A stretch of 64,000 nt of DNA. It comes from an uncultured Erythrobacter sp. Its GTDB lineage: Bacteria; Pseudomonadota; Alphaproteobacteria; Sphingomonadales; Sphingomonadaceae. The notes under the pieces are model-generated. The model saw only the letters and a list, made by a program, of their open reading frames with translations. It did not search any database and was not told the origin of the DNA. Within the stretch, counting starts at the first letter, position 1; the number at the start of each line of letters is the position of its first letter. Where the stretch lies: assembly GCA_947495695.1 (NCBI GenBank), contig CANLZP010000002.1:186001-250000 (forward strand). The letters run 5' to 3'. This document shows positions 48,932 to 58,038 of the stretch, one piece after another. Position numbers and translations under genes: made by a program.

Positions 48932-48974
48932 TTATCCACTTTTCCCAAGATCACTTGTGGACACGAGTGGATAA
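48932..48974. repeat. Inverted pair of DnaA-box-like sequences
   Basis: TTATCCACT (48932-48940) and AGTGGATAA (48966-48974) are exact inverted copies, each 8 of 9 matches to the DnaA box TTATCCACA. Between them TTGTGGACA (48955-48963) is a weaker third match. With a 25-base loop they could also form a hairpin as the argG transcript end. One GAGTC (CcrM type) site lies upstream. Confidence 0.4.
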
Positions 48975-49005
48975 CTAAACGCCTCGTCGCAAAATGCGAT
49001 TGGGG

Positions 49006-50223
49006 TCAGCTGCGATCGCGCTTTGCCAGCAATTTCAACCGAAGCGCGTTCAACTTGATGAAGCCTTCCGCGTCATGCTGATCATACGCGCCGGCATCAT
49101 CTTCAAAGGTCACATGAGCTTCGGAATAGAGCGAATGCGGACTCTTGCGGCCGACAAGGATCGCATTGCCCTTATACAATTTGAGCCGGACGGTGCCGGT
49201 GACCTTGTCTTGGCTGTGGTCAATCGCGGCTTGCAGCATCTCGCGTTCAGGCGCGAACCAGAACCCATTATAGATCAGCTCTGCATATTTGGGCATCAGC
49301 TCGTCTTTGAGGTGCGCAGCCCCACGATCCAGAGTGATTTGTTCAATCCCGCGATGGGCGCGAGCATAAATTTCGCCGCCTGGCGTTTCATACATGCCGC
49401 GCGATTTCATCCCGACGAAGCGGTTCTCGACCAGATCAAGCCGGCCAATGCCATGCTTGCGGCCAAGATCGTTCAATGCGGTCAGCAAAGTAGCCGGGCT
49501 CATCGCCTCGCCATTCAATGCAACCCCATCACCGCGTTCAAAATCAATTGTGATATATTCGGGAGTATCGGGAGCATCCTCCGGGTGGTCGGTGCGCGAA
49601 TAGACGTAATCCGGGGTTTCTTCCCACGGATCTTCCAGCACTTTACCCTCGGACGAGGTGTGAAGAAGATTGGCGTCGGTGGAGAAGGGGCTATCGCCGC
49701 GCTTGTCGGTTGGAACAGCGATCTGGTGGGCCTCTGCCCATGCGATCAACGCAGTACGGCTGGTCAGATCCCATTCCCGCCACGGAGCGATAACCGTAAT
49801 TTCGGGATCAAGCGCATAGGCGCTGAGTTCAAAGCGTACCTGATCATTACCCTTGCCGGTTGCCCCATGCGCAATGGCATCTGCGCCGGTTTCATGCGCA
49901 ATTTCGACCAGACGCTTGGAGATGAGCGGGCGCGCGATTGAGGTGCCGAGCAGATAGTCACCCTCGTAACGGGCATTGGCACGCATCATCGGGAAGACGA
50001 AATCGCGCACAAATTCCTCACGCAAATCTTCGATAAAGATGTGCTTGTCCGGGATGCCCATGGCCCGTGCTTTTTCGCGGGCAGGCTCAATTTCTTCACC
50101 CTGACCAAGGTCCGCGGTAAAGGTGACCACCTCCAGCCCGCGTTCAACCTCCAGCCATTTGGCAATGACAGAGGTATCAAGACCGCCGGAATAGGCGAGG
50201 ACAACACGTTTGATTTCGGACAT
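49006..50223 (-). CDS. argG: Argininosuccinate synthase
   Basis: The enzyme joins citrulline and aspartate with ATP in arginine synthesis. From the ATG at 50223 the product begins [24 protein letters not shown], with the ATP pyrophosphatase loop SGGLDTS; a TTG at 50238 would add five residues without support. The 405-residue length and the motifs [13 protein letters not shown] and [11 protein letters not shown] fit the type found in alphaproteobacteria. It appears monocistronic here. Confidence 0.97.
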   Translation of the reverse strand: MSEIKRVVLAYSGGLDTSVIAKWLEVERGLEVVTFTADLGQGEEIEPAREKARAMGIPDKHIFIEDLREEFVRDFVFPMMRANARYEGDYLLGTSIARPLISKRLVEIAHETGADAIAHGATGKGNDQVRFELSAYALDPEITVIAPWREWDLTSRTALIAWAEAHQIAVPTDKRGDSPFSTDANLLHTSSEGKVLEDPWEETPDYVYSRTDHPEDAPDTPEYITIDFERGDGVALNGEAMSPATLLTALNDLGRKHGIGRLDLVENRFVGMKSRGMYETPGGEIYARAHRGIEQITLDRGAAHLKDELMPKYAELIYNGFWFAPEREMLQAAIDHSQDKVTGTVRLKLYKGNAILVGRKSPHSLYSEAHVTFEDDAGAYDQHDAEGFIKLNALRLKLLAKRDRS

Positions 50224-50385
50224 GATCGCTCGTTTCAAAAGGAATTGCTGCGCCCGCTAACAGGACTGCTGCCGCTGGGCAATGGGAATAGCGGCATCCG
50301 GATGGGATCGGGGGCTTTGGACGTGCTTATGGCTGGTTCAAGAGAACGCCCTCGGACGCCCGATGAATAGCAGGGGTGGGTAAGC

Positions 50386-51702
50386 CTATTCTGCCGCCTG
50401 TTTTACATCGGGATCAAAGCGCCAGCTGGGAATCTCTCCCTTGGCCCGAAGGCGTGCACTTTCTTCCTCGATATACTCGCGGGTCATCGGAATGGCGCTG
50501 CGGTCCTTCACATATTGGATCTGCCAATTGACCATTGTGCCATTGCGGAAGCTCTGCTCCGCTCCGGCCAGATAGAACAGCCACATGCGATAGAAAGTAT
50601 CGTCATACATTTGCGTGATTTCCTCGCGGTGCATGACGGTGCGCTTGTACCATTCCTCCAAAGTGTAGGAATAATGGAAGCGCATTGCTTCGACATCCAT
50701 CACTTGCCAGCCATTCTTCTCGCTTTCGGTGACCAATTCGCTGAGCGCGGGGATATAGCCACCTGGGAAGATGTATTTGCGTGTCCATGCGTCGGTGAAG
50801 CCGGGTTTGCCGGATCGCCCGCAGCAATGGCTGATCATCACTCCGCCGGGTTTCAGCAGCCGGTGCGTGTGTTCGAAGAATTGCGGGTAATGGATGGTGC
50901 CGACGTGCTCCAGCAAGCCAACCGAAGATATCCGGTCAAATTCGCCCTCTACATCGCGATAATCCATCAGGTGGAATTTGACCTTGTCAGCCACGCCCTC
51001 TGCCTCAGCCCGTTCTTTACAGAACGCGATCTGGTCTTCGGCCAGCGCCACGCCGGTCACTTCCACGCCATACATCTTATGCAAATACAGCGCGAAGCCA
51101 CCCCAGCCGCAGCCAATGTCCAGCACTTTCATGCCTGGCTTCAGGTACATTTTGGCTGCCAAATGGGCCTTCTTGTCCATTTGTGCTTGTTCGAGCGAAG
51201 TCTGCTTTGGATCGCCTTCGCGGTAATAGGCCATCGTGTATTGACGGTCTTCGTCCAAGAAGCGCTCATACAATTCGCGGGTCAAATTATAGGTATGCGC
51301 GGCGTTTTTTGCTGCCGAACTGCGCAGATTGATCCCGTCCACCGCGGCAATCATTTTCTGGGCAAATTTGCGCGTTTTTGTTTGGGGTTTCAGCGATGCC
51401 TGGCCAAGCCGCTTTGCATTCATTGTCACTAACAAGATCATATCGCGAATGTCGTGCGGTTCTTCGACCACCAGCCATTCCCACATGAAGGCTTCGCCAG
51501 CACCAAGTTGCGGATAGCGCGCAATATGCTTGGAGGCTTTCTTGTTCGTCAGGCGGATACGAATGGGGCCGGGTTTGCCGCCCAATTCTTCTGGATAGCT
51601 GCCTGGATCGGTGCCGTAAGTATATTCCTTGCAGTCATAATCGGTCACGATCAGCTGACCTTGCTTGATCGCCTTATTCAGAAATTTATCCAGCAGCCAC
51701 AT
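50386..51702 (-). CDS. cfa: Cyclopropane-fatty-acyl-phospholipid synthase family methyltransferase
   Basis: I start at the ATG at 51702 (MWLLDKFLNKAIKQG) after a G-rich site; a TTG at 51708 is less likely. The 438-residue product has an N-terminal domain, then an SAM-dependent methyltransferase fold with VLDIGCGWGGFALYL near residue 200 and the CFA signatures DRISSVGLLEHVG and FPGGYIPAL. It adds methylene groups to unsaturated phospholipid chains at the membrane surface. It ends 162 bases from argG; its other side faces a DUF1801 gene in a divergent arrangement. Confidence 0.92.
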   Translation of the reverse strand: MWLLDKFLNKAIKQGQLIVTDYDCKEYTYGTDPGSYPEELGGKPGPIRIRLTNKKASKHIARYPQLGAGEAFMWEWLVVEEPHDIRDMILLVTMNAKRLGQASLKPQTKTRKFAQKMIAAVDGINLRSSAAKNAAHTYNLTRELYERFLDEDRQYTMAYYREGDPKQTSLEQAQMDKKAHLAAKMYLKPGMKVLDIGCGWGGFALYLHKMYGVEVTGVALAEDQIAFCKERAEAEGVADKVKFHLMDYRDVEGEFDRISSVGLLEHVGTIHYPQFFEHTHRLLKPGGVMISHCCGRSGKPGFTDAWTRKYIFPGGYIPALSELVTESEKNGWQVMDVEAMRFHYSYTLEEWYKRTVMHREEITQMYDDTFYRMWLFYLAGAEQSFRNGTMVNWQIQYVKDRSAIPMTREYIEEESARLRAKGEIPSWRFDPDVKQAAE

Positions 51703-51777
51703 CGACAAGCCCCCATCTTTTGCTCTGGATGACAGACTGCTTTGCCCCGGCTAAACTGTCAATCAGGGAGAACATAA

Positions 51778-52215
51778 ATGTCTGAGGCCAAGACGCAAAT
51801 TACCGATGTTGATCCTGCGCAATTCATCGCTGCAGTAGAGCCGAAGGCCAAGCGTGATGACGCGCAGGTCCTGGACGAAATGTTCCGCAAGGTGACAGGC
51901 CATGCGCCGCAAATGTGGGGGCCAAGCATAATCGGATATGGCCAATATCGCACAACGTATGCCAGCGGACGCGATGTGCATTGGATGCGTGCTGGATTCA
52001 GCCCGCGCAAAGCCAAGCACTCGCTCTATCTGATGGGAGGTTATTGCGATGACATAGCCGCATCCCGGCGCGACGAATTGCTGGCCAAGCTGGGCAAATA
52101 CAAGACCGGTAAGAGCTGTCTTTACATCAACAAGCTGGCCGATGTTGATTTGGCAATTTTGGAGCAATTGATTGCGGCGGATTGGGAAGCGATGCTGCGG
52201 ATCTATCCCGAATAG
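51778..52215 (+). CDS. DUF1801 domain protein
   Basis: The 145-residue cytoplasmic product carries a DUF1801 (YdhG-like) domain, seen in VLDEMFRKVTGHAPQMWGPSIIGYGQYRTTY and GKYKTGKSCLYINKLADVD. The biochemical role of the domain is unknown. It is divergently transcribed from cfa and convergent with the molybdopterin oxidoreductase gene, with only three bases between the stops. Confidence 0.88.
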   Translation: MSEAKTQITDVDPAQFIAAVEPKAKRDDAQVLDEMFRKVTGHAPQMWGPSIIGYGQYRTTYASGRDVHWMRAGFSPRKAKHSLYLMGGYCDDIAASRRDELLAKLGKYKTGKSCLYINKLADVDLAILEQLIAADWEAMLRIYPE

Positions 52216-52218
52216 GCC

Positions 52219-52968
52219 CTAGATACCGGCATACCATTGATAACCGCGGTCTTCCCAGAAACCGCCTTGGCCCCCGTCAATATCATCGAAGGAAGCAACC
52301 GCTTCGATCGCGGTGAGATATTTGGCATGCTTATATCCCAATTGCCGCTCGATCCGCATGCGTAAGGGTGCGCCATTGCCCACTGGCAAAGGCTGTCCGT
52401 TCAATGCGTGCGCTATGATGGTTTGCGGGTGATAGGCATCGACCATATCCACGCTCTCGTAATATTGCGAACCATACAGCGTATCGGCGCAGCGAAAGAC
52501 GATGAAATTGGCCTCTGGCTTAACCCCGGCGGCGTCCAACAGTACCGACAATTGTGGGCCGGTCCATTTGCCAATAGCGCTCCAACCCTCAACGCAATCT
52601 TGCCGGGTGATCTGGGTGCGCTGGGGCAGTTTGCGAATATTCTCTAGGCTGAGCGAAAGCGGCGTTTCCACCAGCCCACCGACATTCAGGCGCCAGTCGG
52701 CAAAGCCAGTGGCCAGCGATGCGCGATAGGCATTGCTGTCAACAGTCACCGATCCGTTGGCCGGGAAGTTCAGGTCAATCGCGGTGCGCGGATATTCCCT
52801 TGCCAAAGCTTGTCGATTGGCCAGCGCGCGATGCGCGGCAAGGTGCCATTTCTCTGCTGCTGACAGAAGGGATGAACCGGCGTCGCTTCCGGCCACTTTG
52901 GCGCAGGCTCCGGTGAACAGAGCGGCCATTCCAGCAAGGGCAGTGCGCCGCCTTACACCATTACTCAT
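52219..52968 (-). CDS. Molybdopterin-dependent oxidoreductase (sulfite oxidase/MsrP superfamily)
   Basis: The 249-residue product has an N-terminal RRRTALAGMAALFTGAC that looks like a Tat signal with a lipobox-like cysteine. The core is a sulfite-oxidase-type molybdenum domain: the Mo-ligand cysteine in ITRQDCVEGWSAIGKWTG, and YGSQYYESVDM with NGQPLPVGNGAPLRMRIERQLGYKHAK. It lacks dimerisation and haem domains, so it resembles MsrP (YedY). It is the last gene of an overlapping operon with a cytochrome b and an SDR, a likely electron path from quinol or a haem partner. Confidence 0.86.
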   Translation of the reverse strand: MSNGVRRRTALAGMAALFTGACAKVAGSDAGSSLLSAAEKWHLAAHRALANRQALAREYPRTAIDLNFPANGSVTVDSNAYRASLATGFADWRLNVGGLVETPLSLSLENIRKLPQRTQITRQDCVEGWSAIGKWTGPQLSVLLDAAGVKPEANFIVFRCADTLYGSQYYESVDMVDAYHPQTIIAHALNGQPLPVGNGAPLRMRIERQLGYKHAKYLTAIEAVASFDDIDGGQGGFWEDRGYQWYAGI

Positions 52969-53650
52969 CGCGGCCTCCTGTGATCATATCGCCAATTTGC
53001 TTGATCGGGCCCGACACCAGCACCGCAATGATATGCACGGCGAAGAACGCGACGGTGGCCCAAGTTACGATGAAATGAACCGAGCGAGCGCTTTGCCGGC
53101 CACCAAACATATCAACCAGCCAAGGCGCGGCTGGTTCAAATCCTGGGCTGATGGCTAGGCCAGAAACGATCATCATCGGCAGGAATATTCCCAAAACCGA
53201 GCCATAGGCGACGCGTTGGAGGAAATTATACTTTGAGCCCGAGGATGCCAATTCAAGCCGCCAATGCGCGGCAATGGATCGAGCAATTGCGCTGGGATTC
53301 CATTCCCCCAGAGAGGTACGCATTTCGCGCCAGAAACGGCCGCTGAACAACAACGCTGCCCACATCACCAGCAATCCGAGCGCAAAGAACCACGCCGCCA
53401 GAATGTGCCAGTCGCGCGCTGCGGCCAGATCGTAATAGCCCGGAATGGTGGCCCAACCGGGAAAACGTGGCACCGCAAGCCAAGCTTGCGATGCGTCAAA
53501 ACCCGATTGGCCCCAATACAAGAATCGATGCGCGTTGGAGATGTTCAGGCCTGACATGAACAGTACGGCTATGCTGGCAAAGTTCAGCCAATGCCACAAG
53601 CGCGTGACGAGCGAGTGGCGCTTTTTGGGTGAAGGGCCTGTCTCGGTCAT
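52961..53650 (-). CDS. Cytochrome b/b6-type membrane subunit
   Basis: The 229-residue product has four to five transmembrane segments and histidines placed as haem ligands: HSLVTRLWHWLNF near the N-terminus, RDWHILAAWFFALG, and HFIVTWATVAFFAVHIIAVL near the C-terminus. This is the di-haem cytochrome b561-like type that anchors periplasmic oxidoreductases. It overlaps the molybdopterin enzyme gene by 8 bases and the SDR gene by 4. It probably delivers electrons to or from that enzyme. Confidence 0.86.
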   Translation of the reverse strand: MTETGPSPKKRHSLVTRLWHWLNFASIAVLFMSGLNISNAHRFLYWGQSGFDASQAWLAVPRFPGWATIPGYYDLAAARDWHILAAWFFALGLLVMWAALLFSGRFWREMRTSLGEWNPSAIARSIAAHWRLELASSGSKYNFLQRVAYGSVLGIFLPMMIVSGLAISPGFEPAAPWLVDMFGGRQSARSVHFIVTWATVAFFAVHIIAVLVSGPIKQIGDMITGGRDE

Positions 53651-54426
53651 CGGGCACCTGCTCGTGCGTTGGCTTGTTCGCGGGCGAGAAAGATAACGTC
53701 GCGCGGTTGGGCGAGCAGATGCTGACCGCTGTCGACAAACAGGCTCTCGCCGCTGCGCAATATGCCCTGGGCAAGGAAGTACGCTGCCTCGGCAATCTCG
53801 TCCGCGCCGGTCTTGCGCCCTAGCAGATTGAGCCGATGAGAAACGTCCGTTTCACTTTCGGTTTGGTCATGGCTGGGCAAAATGGCACCCGGTGCCAAGC
53901 CGTAGACCCGGTCCTCAGGCCCGGCAGCACCGTCAGCCAACATTGCGATGGTGGAGGCGAGTGCGTGCTTGCTCATTGTGTAGCTGAAGAAGTCGGGATT
54001 AGGGTTTTCCAACTTCATATCGGTCAGATGGATTACGCGCCTTCCGGCATCGCTTTGGGCATGGGCGAGGAAGGCTTGCGCCATGCGGGTAGGGGTTACG
54101 GCGTTGACTTGCATCGCCTCTTCATTCGTTGCCGGGTCCAATGCGGTTACATCGTCTGCCTCAAACACGGCGGCTGAATTGATCAGCGCCCGCCAATTGG
54201 GAACCGTGCTTGCGAGTTGCTCCACCATGGCGACAGCGGCTTCACCGTCGGACAGATCGCAGGCAATTGCTCGGGCAGAGGGCAGGCTGGCGACAAATGC
54301 CTCGACATCATCGCTCAAATCTCTGGTGTGGACCAGCACATGCCAGCCACCCTGAGCAAAGCGTCGGGAAATCACTCCGCCGATGCGCGCTGAACCGCCT
54401 GTGACAAGAACCGCTGGTTTGCTCAT
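53647..54426 (-). CDS. SDR family oxidoreductase, pteridine-reductase-like
   Basis: The 259-residue cytoplasmic enzyme has the nucleotide motif VTGGSARIG (residues 8-16), where the RIG ending recalls pteridine reductases and FolM, then LINSAAVF, and the catalytic YTMSK near residue 170. Length and motifs mark a classical SDR; the substrate is inferred only. It heads an operon with overlapping cytochrome b and molybdopterin oxidoreductase genes, so a role in reducing a pterin for this system is an idea to test. Confidence 0.82.
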   Translation of the reverse strand: MSKPAVLVTGGSARIGGVISRRFAQGGWHVLVHTRDLSDDVEAFVASLPSARAIACDLSDGEAAVAMVEQLASTVPNWRALINSAAVFEADDVTALDPATNEEAMQVNAVTPTRMAQAFLAHAQSDAGRRVIHLTDMKLENPNPDFFSYTMSKHALASTIAMLADGAAGPEDRVYGLAPGAILPSHDQTESETDVSHRLNLLGRKTGADEIAEAAYFLAQGILRSGESLFVDSGQHLLAQPRDVIFLAREQANARAGAR

Positions 54427-54463
54427 TCTGTCTCTTCAACACAGTTTGGCGCATGAAGGAAGA

Positions 54464-54491
54464 CCGCACGTCCTGCAAGCAGGATGCGCGG
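54464..54491 (-). terminator. Terminator-like hairpin after the glycine-zipper gene
   Basis: On the - strand CCGC-G-CATCCTGC and GCAGGACG-T-GCGG form a stem of about 12 pairs with one mismatch and a very short loop, followed by TCTTCCTTC. It lies 30 bases past the glycine-zipper stop. Confidence 0.45.
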
Positions 54492-54522
54492 CCTCAATTA
54501 GCTTCAAAATTCACTTACCAGA

Positions 54523-54900
54523 TTAGCGGCACTTCAGACTGCCGCGATCAATCTCGCGGCCGATGATGGCGCCAGCCGCACCGCCCAAAATCGCACCCAG
54601 TGTTTTGTCGCCGTGACCGGCCAATTCATGGCCCGCCAAAGCGCCTACACCTGCACCAATGACCAATCCGGTCGTGCCATTGTCACGCTTGCAGTAATAT
54701 TTACCGTCGTCGCCCTTCCACATCCGCGAGCTGCGGGTGATCTGGCGCGGTTCGTAATAGCGGCCATAGCTATCATAGGCAGATGCACGATCCTTGGCGC
54801 GCTTGCCATGTGCCGGAGCATGCGCAGGGGGGTCTGCCAAGACGGGCGCTGATGTCATAGTCATTGCGCCAGCGGCGATTGCGATTGCGATTTTTTTCAT
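54523..54900 (-). CDS. Exported glycine-zipper protein
   Basis: I start at the ATG at 54900, seven bases after GGAGG; the ORF is open five codons further. The 125-residue product has a signal peptide ending near VLADPP, a tyrosine/arginine region with CKRDNGTTG, then glycine-rich transmembrane-like hairpins (GLVIGAGVGALAGHELAG, TLGAILGGAAGAIIG), a glycine-zipper 2TM pattern. Such small envelope proteins often sit in the outer membrane or associate with it. It resembles the two Arg/Tyr-rich secreted proteins only in overall style. Confidence 0.8.
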   Translation of the reverse strand: MKKIAIAIAAGAMTMTSAPVLADPPAHAPAHGKRAKDRASAYDSYGRYYEPRQITRSSRMWKGDDGKYYCKRDNGTTGLVIGAGVGALAGHELAGHGDKTLGAILGGAAGAIIGREIDRGSLKCR

Positions 54901-55046
54901 AAACTTTCCTCCCATTTCCCTGCGTGCAGGGGCCTGTATGCAGGGTCCTATGGCATGCCAATGCGGACTGTTGGATGAACGATCCTGAATAACGCGGAAT
55001 TAGGGGTAGGTCGAGCTTTCGCCGCGGTAAGCCGTTTGAAATTGGC

Positions 55047-55700
55047 TCAGCTAAGCCGGGCTTGAGCGCGCGAACGGTGGTCTGCACTCAATTTTTCGAG
55101 CGAGGCCAAGGTCTTAAAGTCTTGCGGTGAAAACCGGGCCTCCGACTTTGGGCCAAATAGGGCGGAGAAAACACGGCGAACAGGCCACTCCTCGTGCCCA
55201 ATGGCAACGCGCTCCAATGCATCGCCTGCGGCGGCGCTGCCTTCCTCCAAGACGCGGAAGTACCAACCCGATCGTCCCGATGTGATGATCGCCGAAACCA
55301 TATCTTTGTGACCAAAGCGATGTTCGATCTTCCAGCATGGTTTGCGTGTCTGGCTGACTTCTATCAGTGCCGTTCCCAAGCGGAACTGGTCACCAATATG
55401 GATCTGATCCTCATTTATATTGCTGACGGCGAGATTGGTGCCAAATGCACCCGGGGTTTGTAGCAGATCATGTGCGCCAATCTGATTGTGCCAGAATGCG
55501 TGGTGATCGGCTGGATACAAATGCAAGGCCATGTCCGGCCCGCCATGATGCTTGCGATCCGCCTGCTCATCGCCCTCCAGGCCTTCGAATGAAATGGCGA
55601 TAGGACCGCTTACGGGCAGCTTGGGAAAGGCGCTTTTCTCAGCCCCTTTGAAAGGGACAGCTTTGCCCGCGCATAGGGCATAGACCGTCCATTCGGTCAT
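55047..55700 (-). CDS. MOSC domain protein (YiiM-like)
   Basis: The 217-residue product has the MOSC pattern: [40 protein letters not shown] and the invariant cysteine in [13 protein letters not shown]. YiiM-type members act with molybdenum cofactors, for example in 6-N-hydroxylaminopurine resistance. The substrate here is unknown. Its ATG overlaps the rlmN stop by four bases, so the two are co-transcribed despite no obvious functional link. Confidence 0.88.
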   Translation of the reverse strand: MTEWTVYALCAGKAVPFKGAEKSAFPKLPVSGPIAISFEGLEGDEQADRKHHGGPDMALHLYPADHHAFWHNQIGAHDLLQTPGAFGTNLAVSNINEDQIHIGDQFRLGTALIEVSQTRKPCWKIEHRFGHKDMVSAIITSGRSGWYFRVLEEGSAAAGDALERVAIGHEEWPVRRVFSALFGPKSEARFSPQDFKTLASLEKLSADHRSRAQARLS

Positions 55701-56944
55701 TCAGATGCGTCGCTTTGCGCTGCAGCCTCTCGGTCTAATTCAGCCCGGCTTTTCTTTTCGGCAGCCGTTTTCAGCTGACCGCACGCCGCATCGATATCGC
55801 GGCCACGCGGAGTCCGCACAGGTCCGCTGATGCCGCTTTCGAAAATGATGTTCGAAAAGCTTCTGATCCGGTCCGGGTCAGAACATTCATAATTCGCACC
55901 AGGCCAGGGGTTGAACGGAATCAGATTGACCTTCGCGGGGAGATCGAATTTCTTCAGCAGCCGGACCAGTTCATGTGCATCTTCGTCGCTGTCATTCTTT
56001 CCCTTCAGCATGACATATTCGAACGTAATCCGCCGCGCGTTGGAGGCACTGGGGTAATCAGCGCAGGCCTGCAGCAATTCTTCGATACCGTACTTCTTGT
56101 TGAGCGGGACAATCTCGTCACGAATTTCTTTGTTCACGGCATGCAGAGACACCGCCAGATTGACGCCAATTTCTTCACCACAGCGCTGCATCATGGGCAC
56201 CACGCCGCTGGTGGACAGGGTGATCCGGCGCTTTGACAAGGCCAGCCCTTCGCCGTCCATCACTAGGCTGAGCGCGTCGCGCACATTGTCAAAATTGTAC
56301 AAGGGCTCGCCCATGCCCATCATCACGATATTGGTCAGCAGGCGTCCGTCGGCATTGTATTGGTCTGAATTTTCTCCGGCATCCAAACCGTCCATCCGGC
56401 CCTTGGGCCACTCACCCAAAGCATCACGGGCCAGCATGACCTGACCAACGATTTCACCGGGGGTGAGGTTGCGCACAAGCCGCATTGTACCGGTGTGGCA
56501 GAAGCGACAATTGAGCGTACAGCCGACTTGGCTGGAGACGCACAATGTGCCTCTGTCCGCATCGGGGATGAACACCATTTCAAAGTCATGGCCATCGGGT
56601 GTGCGCAGCAACCATTTGCGCGTGCCATCGGCTGAATGCTGCGCTTCGACCACTTCGGGACGAGCCACAACAAAGCGTTCCGTCAGCCACGGGCGCATGG
56701 TTTTCGAGATATCGGTCATCTCGGCAAATTCGGTTGCACCGCGATGATAGATCCAGTGATAGACCTGTTTCGAGCGCAGCTTGGCCTGCTTTTCGTCCAA
56801 TCCGGCTTCTGCAAACAATTCGCGGATGCGCGTGCGAGCCAGACCCATCAGATCCAAACGGCCATCAGCGCGCGGCGTGATGTCACGCGCGACGGGTACG
56901 GGATCCACCTGTCCGGGGATCGACATGAGATCAGTATTGGCCAT
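55697..56944 (-). CDS. rlmN: 23S rRNA (adenine-C2)-methyltransferase, radical SAM
   Basis: The 415-residue enzyme methylates A2503 of 23S rRNA and A37 of some tRNAs. The radical-SAM cluster is Cys142-x3-Cys146-x2-Cys149 in [12 protein letters not shown], the RlmN-specific pair is Cys135 (LCVSSQVG) and a C-terminal cysteine in [11 protein letters not shown]. Motifs MGMGEPLYN and [11 protein letters not shown] fit. It is followed, with a four-base overlap, by the MOSC gene. Confidence 0.96.
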   Translation of the reverse strand: MANTDLMSIPGQVDPVPVARDITPRADGRLDLMGLARTRIRELFAEAGLDEKQAKLRSKQVYHWIYHRGATEFAEMTDISKTMRPWLTERFVVARPEVVEAQHSADGTRKWLLRTPDGHDFEMVFIPDADRGTLCVSSQVGCTLNCRFCHTGTMRLVRNLTPGEIVGQVMLARDALGEWPKGRMDGLDAGENSDQYNADGRLLTNIVMMGMGEPLYNFDNVRDALSLVMDGEGLALSKRRITLSTSGVVPMMQRCGEEIGVNLAVSLHAVNKEIRDEIVPLNKKYGIEELLQACADYPSASNARRITFEYVMLKGKNDSDEDAHELVRLLKKFDLPAKVNLIPFNPWPGANYECSDPDRIRSFSNIIFESGISGPVRTPRGRDIDAACGQLKTAAEKKSRAELDREAAAQSDASE

Positions 56945-57017
56945 GAGGACCGCGCATATAGTGGCGGTTGCCGCGCTTGGCTAGGTCTTGCGGTTTGACC
57001 TGACCTTAGCCTGGTGA

Positions 57018-57554
57018 CTAGTTATTCGCCTGTTGCAGGTTGCGCGGCGAGCAACCCAGCGTCGCTGCATCAATCGCGGTGGCAACATCGTTCAGTTGAT
57101 AGCGGTCGGTAAATCGTTTGCCATTGGAACCTGAGCCGGTGACGCTGAGCCGGGTTGCCGAACGCATGGCGGCCACGATGGCTGCATCCATTGCTTTGTC
57201 TCTAGCCCATGCGTCACCGCCGCCGCCCGTCAAGGCAAAGCTGCGTGATCCGACCACCAACCTGAGATTGGGAGATGACGCCAGCTGTCGCGAAAGGCGG
57301 ATGTGCACTTGATTGCGAATGTTCCGTTTGGGCCAAGAGGCCACCGTCAGATAGGGCGCGTAATCGCGCTGCTCTTCGCTTGCTCGGCGAGGGTCTTCGG
57401 CTTTGGCGATTGCGTAACAGCGCGGGACCGATCCATCACGAAACACCGCCCAATTTGAATATACGCCCAGGCTATCTTTGGCGAAAGCAGGCGCTGTTCC
57501 TGCCATCAGCGATATCGCGGCGGCGATTGGGGCAAGGAAGAATGGCTTAGTCAT
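57018..57554 (-). CDS. Exported IalB-like protein
   Basis: The 178-residue product has a signal peptide ending at AFA and a fold like invasion-associated locus B (IalB) proteins: YSNWAVFRDGSVPRCYAIAKAE, VHIRLSRQL and LVVGSRSFAL. The family is periplasmic and its role outside Bartonella is unclear. The ATG overlaps the stop of the Gre-factor gene by 8 bases. Confidence 0.75.
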   Translation of the reverse strand: MTKPFFLAPIAAAISLMAGTAPAFAKDSLGVYSNWAVFRDGSVPRCYAIAKAEDPRRASEEQRDYAPYLTVASWPKRNIRNQVHIRLSRQLASSPNLRLVVGSRSFALTGGGGDAWARDKAMDAAIVAAMRSATRLSVTGSGSNGKRFTDRYQLNDVATAIDAATLGCSPRNLQQANN

Positions 57555-58026
57555 AGCTGATGGACACCACTTCCCATTCTTTTGCGCCTTCGGGAAGCTT
57601 TACTATGCGCAAATCCCCCACTTGTGCGCCGCGTAATGCCCGGGCGAGAGGAGAATTCCAGCCGATTTTGCCTTGGCCTGCGTCTTGCTCGTCATCGCCC
57701 ATGATGGTCAGTTGTTTTTCCTGATCATTCTCGTCAGCGATCGCCACGCTGGCACCAAAGAAAACGCGAGCCTTGTCTGGCTGATCGGTTGGATCGACCA
57801 CTCGCAGCGCTTTCATGCGGCGCGAAAGATAGGCCAATTCACGGTCAATCTCTCGCATCCGTTTGCGACCATACAGATAATCACCGTTTTCGCTGCGATC
57901 ACCATTGCCCGCAGCCCAGCTCACTATCTCAACGATCTCAGGACGCTCGCTGCCCAGCAAATGGTCATAGCGCGCTTTGAGCGCCGCCATCCCTGCTGGA
58001 CTGATCGGGTCCCCCATCGGTTTCAT
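57547..58026 (-). CDS. greB: GreA/GreB-family transcription factor
   Basis: The 159-residue product has an N-terminal coiled-coil with ERPEIVEIVSWAAGNGDRSENGDYLYGRKRMREIDRELAYL, including the acidic Gre loop (NGDRSENGDY), and a C-terminal FKBP-like domain with GWNSPLARALRGAQVGD. Gre factors stimulate RNA cleavage by stalled RNA polymerase. The RSENGDY form fits GreB more than GreA. Two ATG codons, at 58026 and 58017, are possible. Confidence 0.88.
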   Translation of the reverse strand: MKPMGDPISPAGMAALKARYDHLLGSERPEIVEIVSWAAGNGDRSENGDYLYGRKRMREIDRELAYLSRRMKALRVVDPTDQPDKARVFFGASVAIADENDQEKQLTIMGDDEQDAGQGKIGWNSPLARALRGAQVGDLRIVKLPEGAKEWEVVSISYD

Positions 58027-58038
58027 TGCTGACGCGCC

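Larger units (their letters stand above)
48255..49005. other. 751-base interval between rlpA-like gene and argG
   Basis: No normal-sized gene is convincing. It contains two tiny coupled ORFs on the - strand with a terminator (48377-48579), and an inverted pair of DnaA-box-like sequences (48932-48974). A 293-codon open frame on the + strand crosses it but has low-quality composition. Otherwise nothing is recognised. Confidence 0.45.

Noticed and set aside
48932..48974. Chromosomal replication origin.
   Set aside because: Only two or three weak DnaA boxes, no AT-rich unwinding region, and no typical origin genes nearby; reported only as a repeat.
48200..49081. A 293-codon + strand frame crossing the interval between the rlpA-like gene and argG.
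   Set aside because: It overlaps coding sequence at both ends (the rlpA-like gene and argG), lacks domain features, and conflicts with better-supported - strand ORFs and a terminator.
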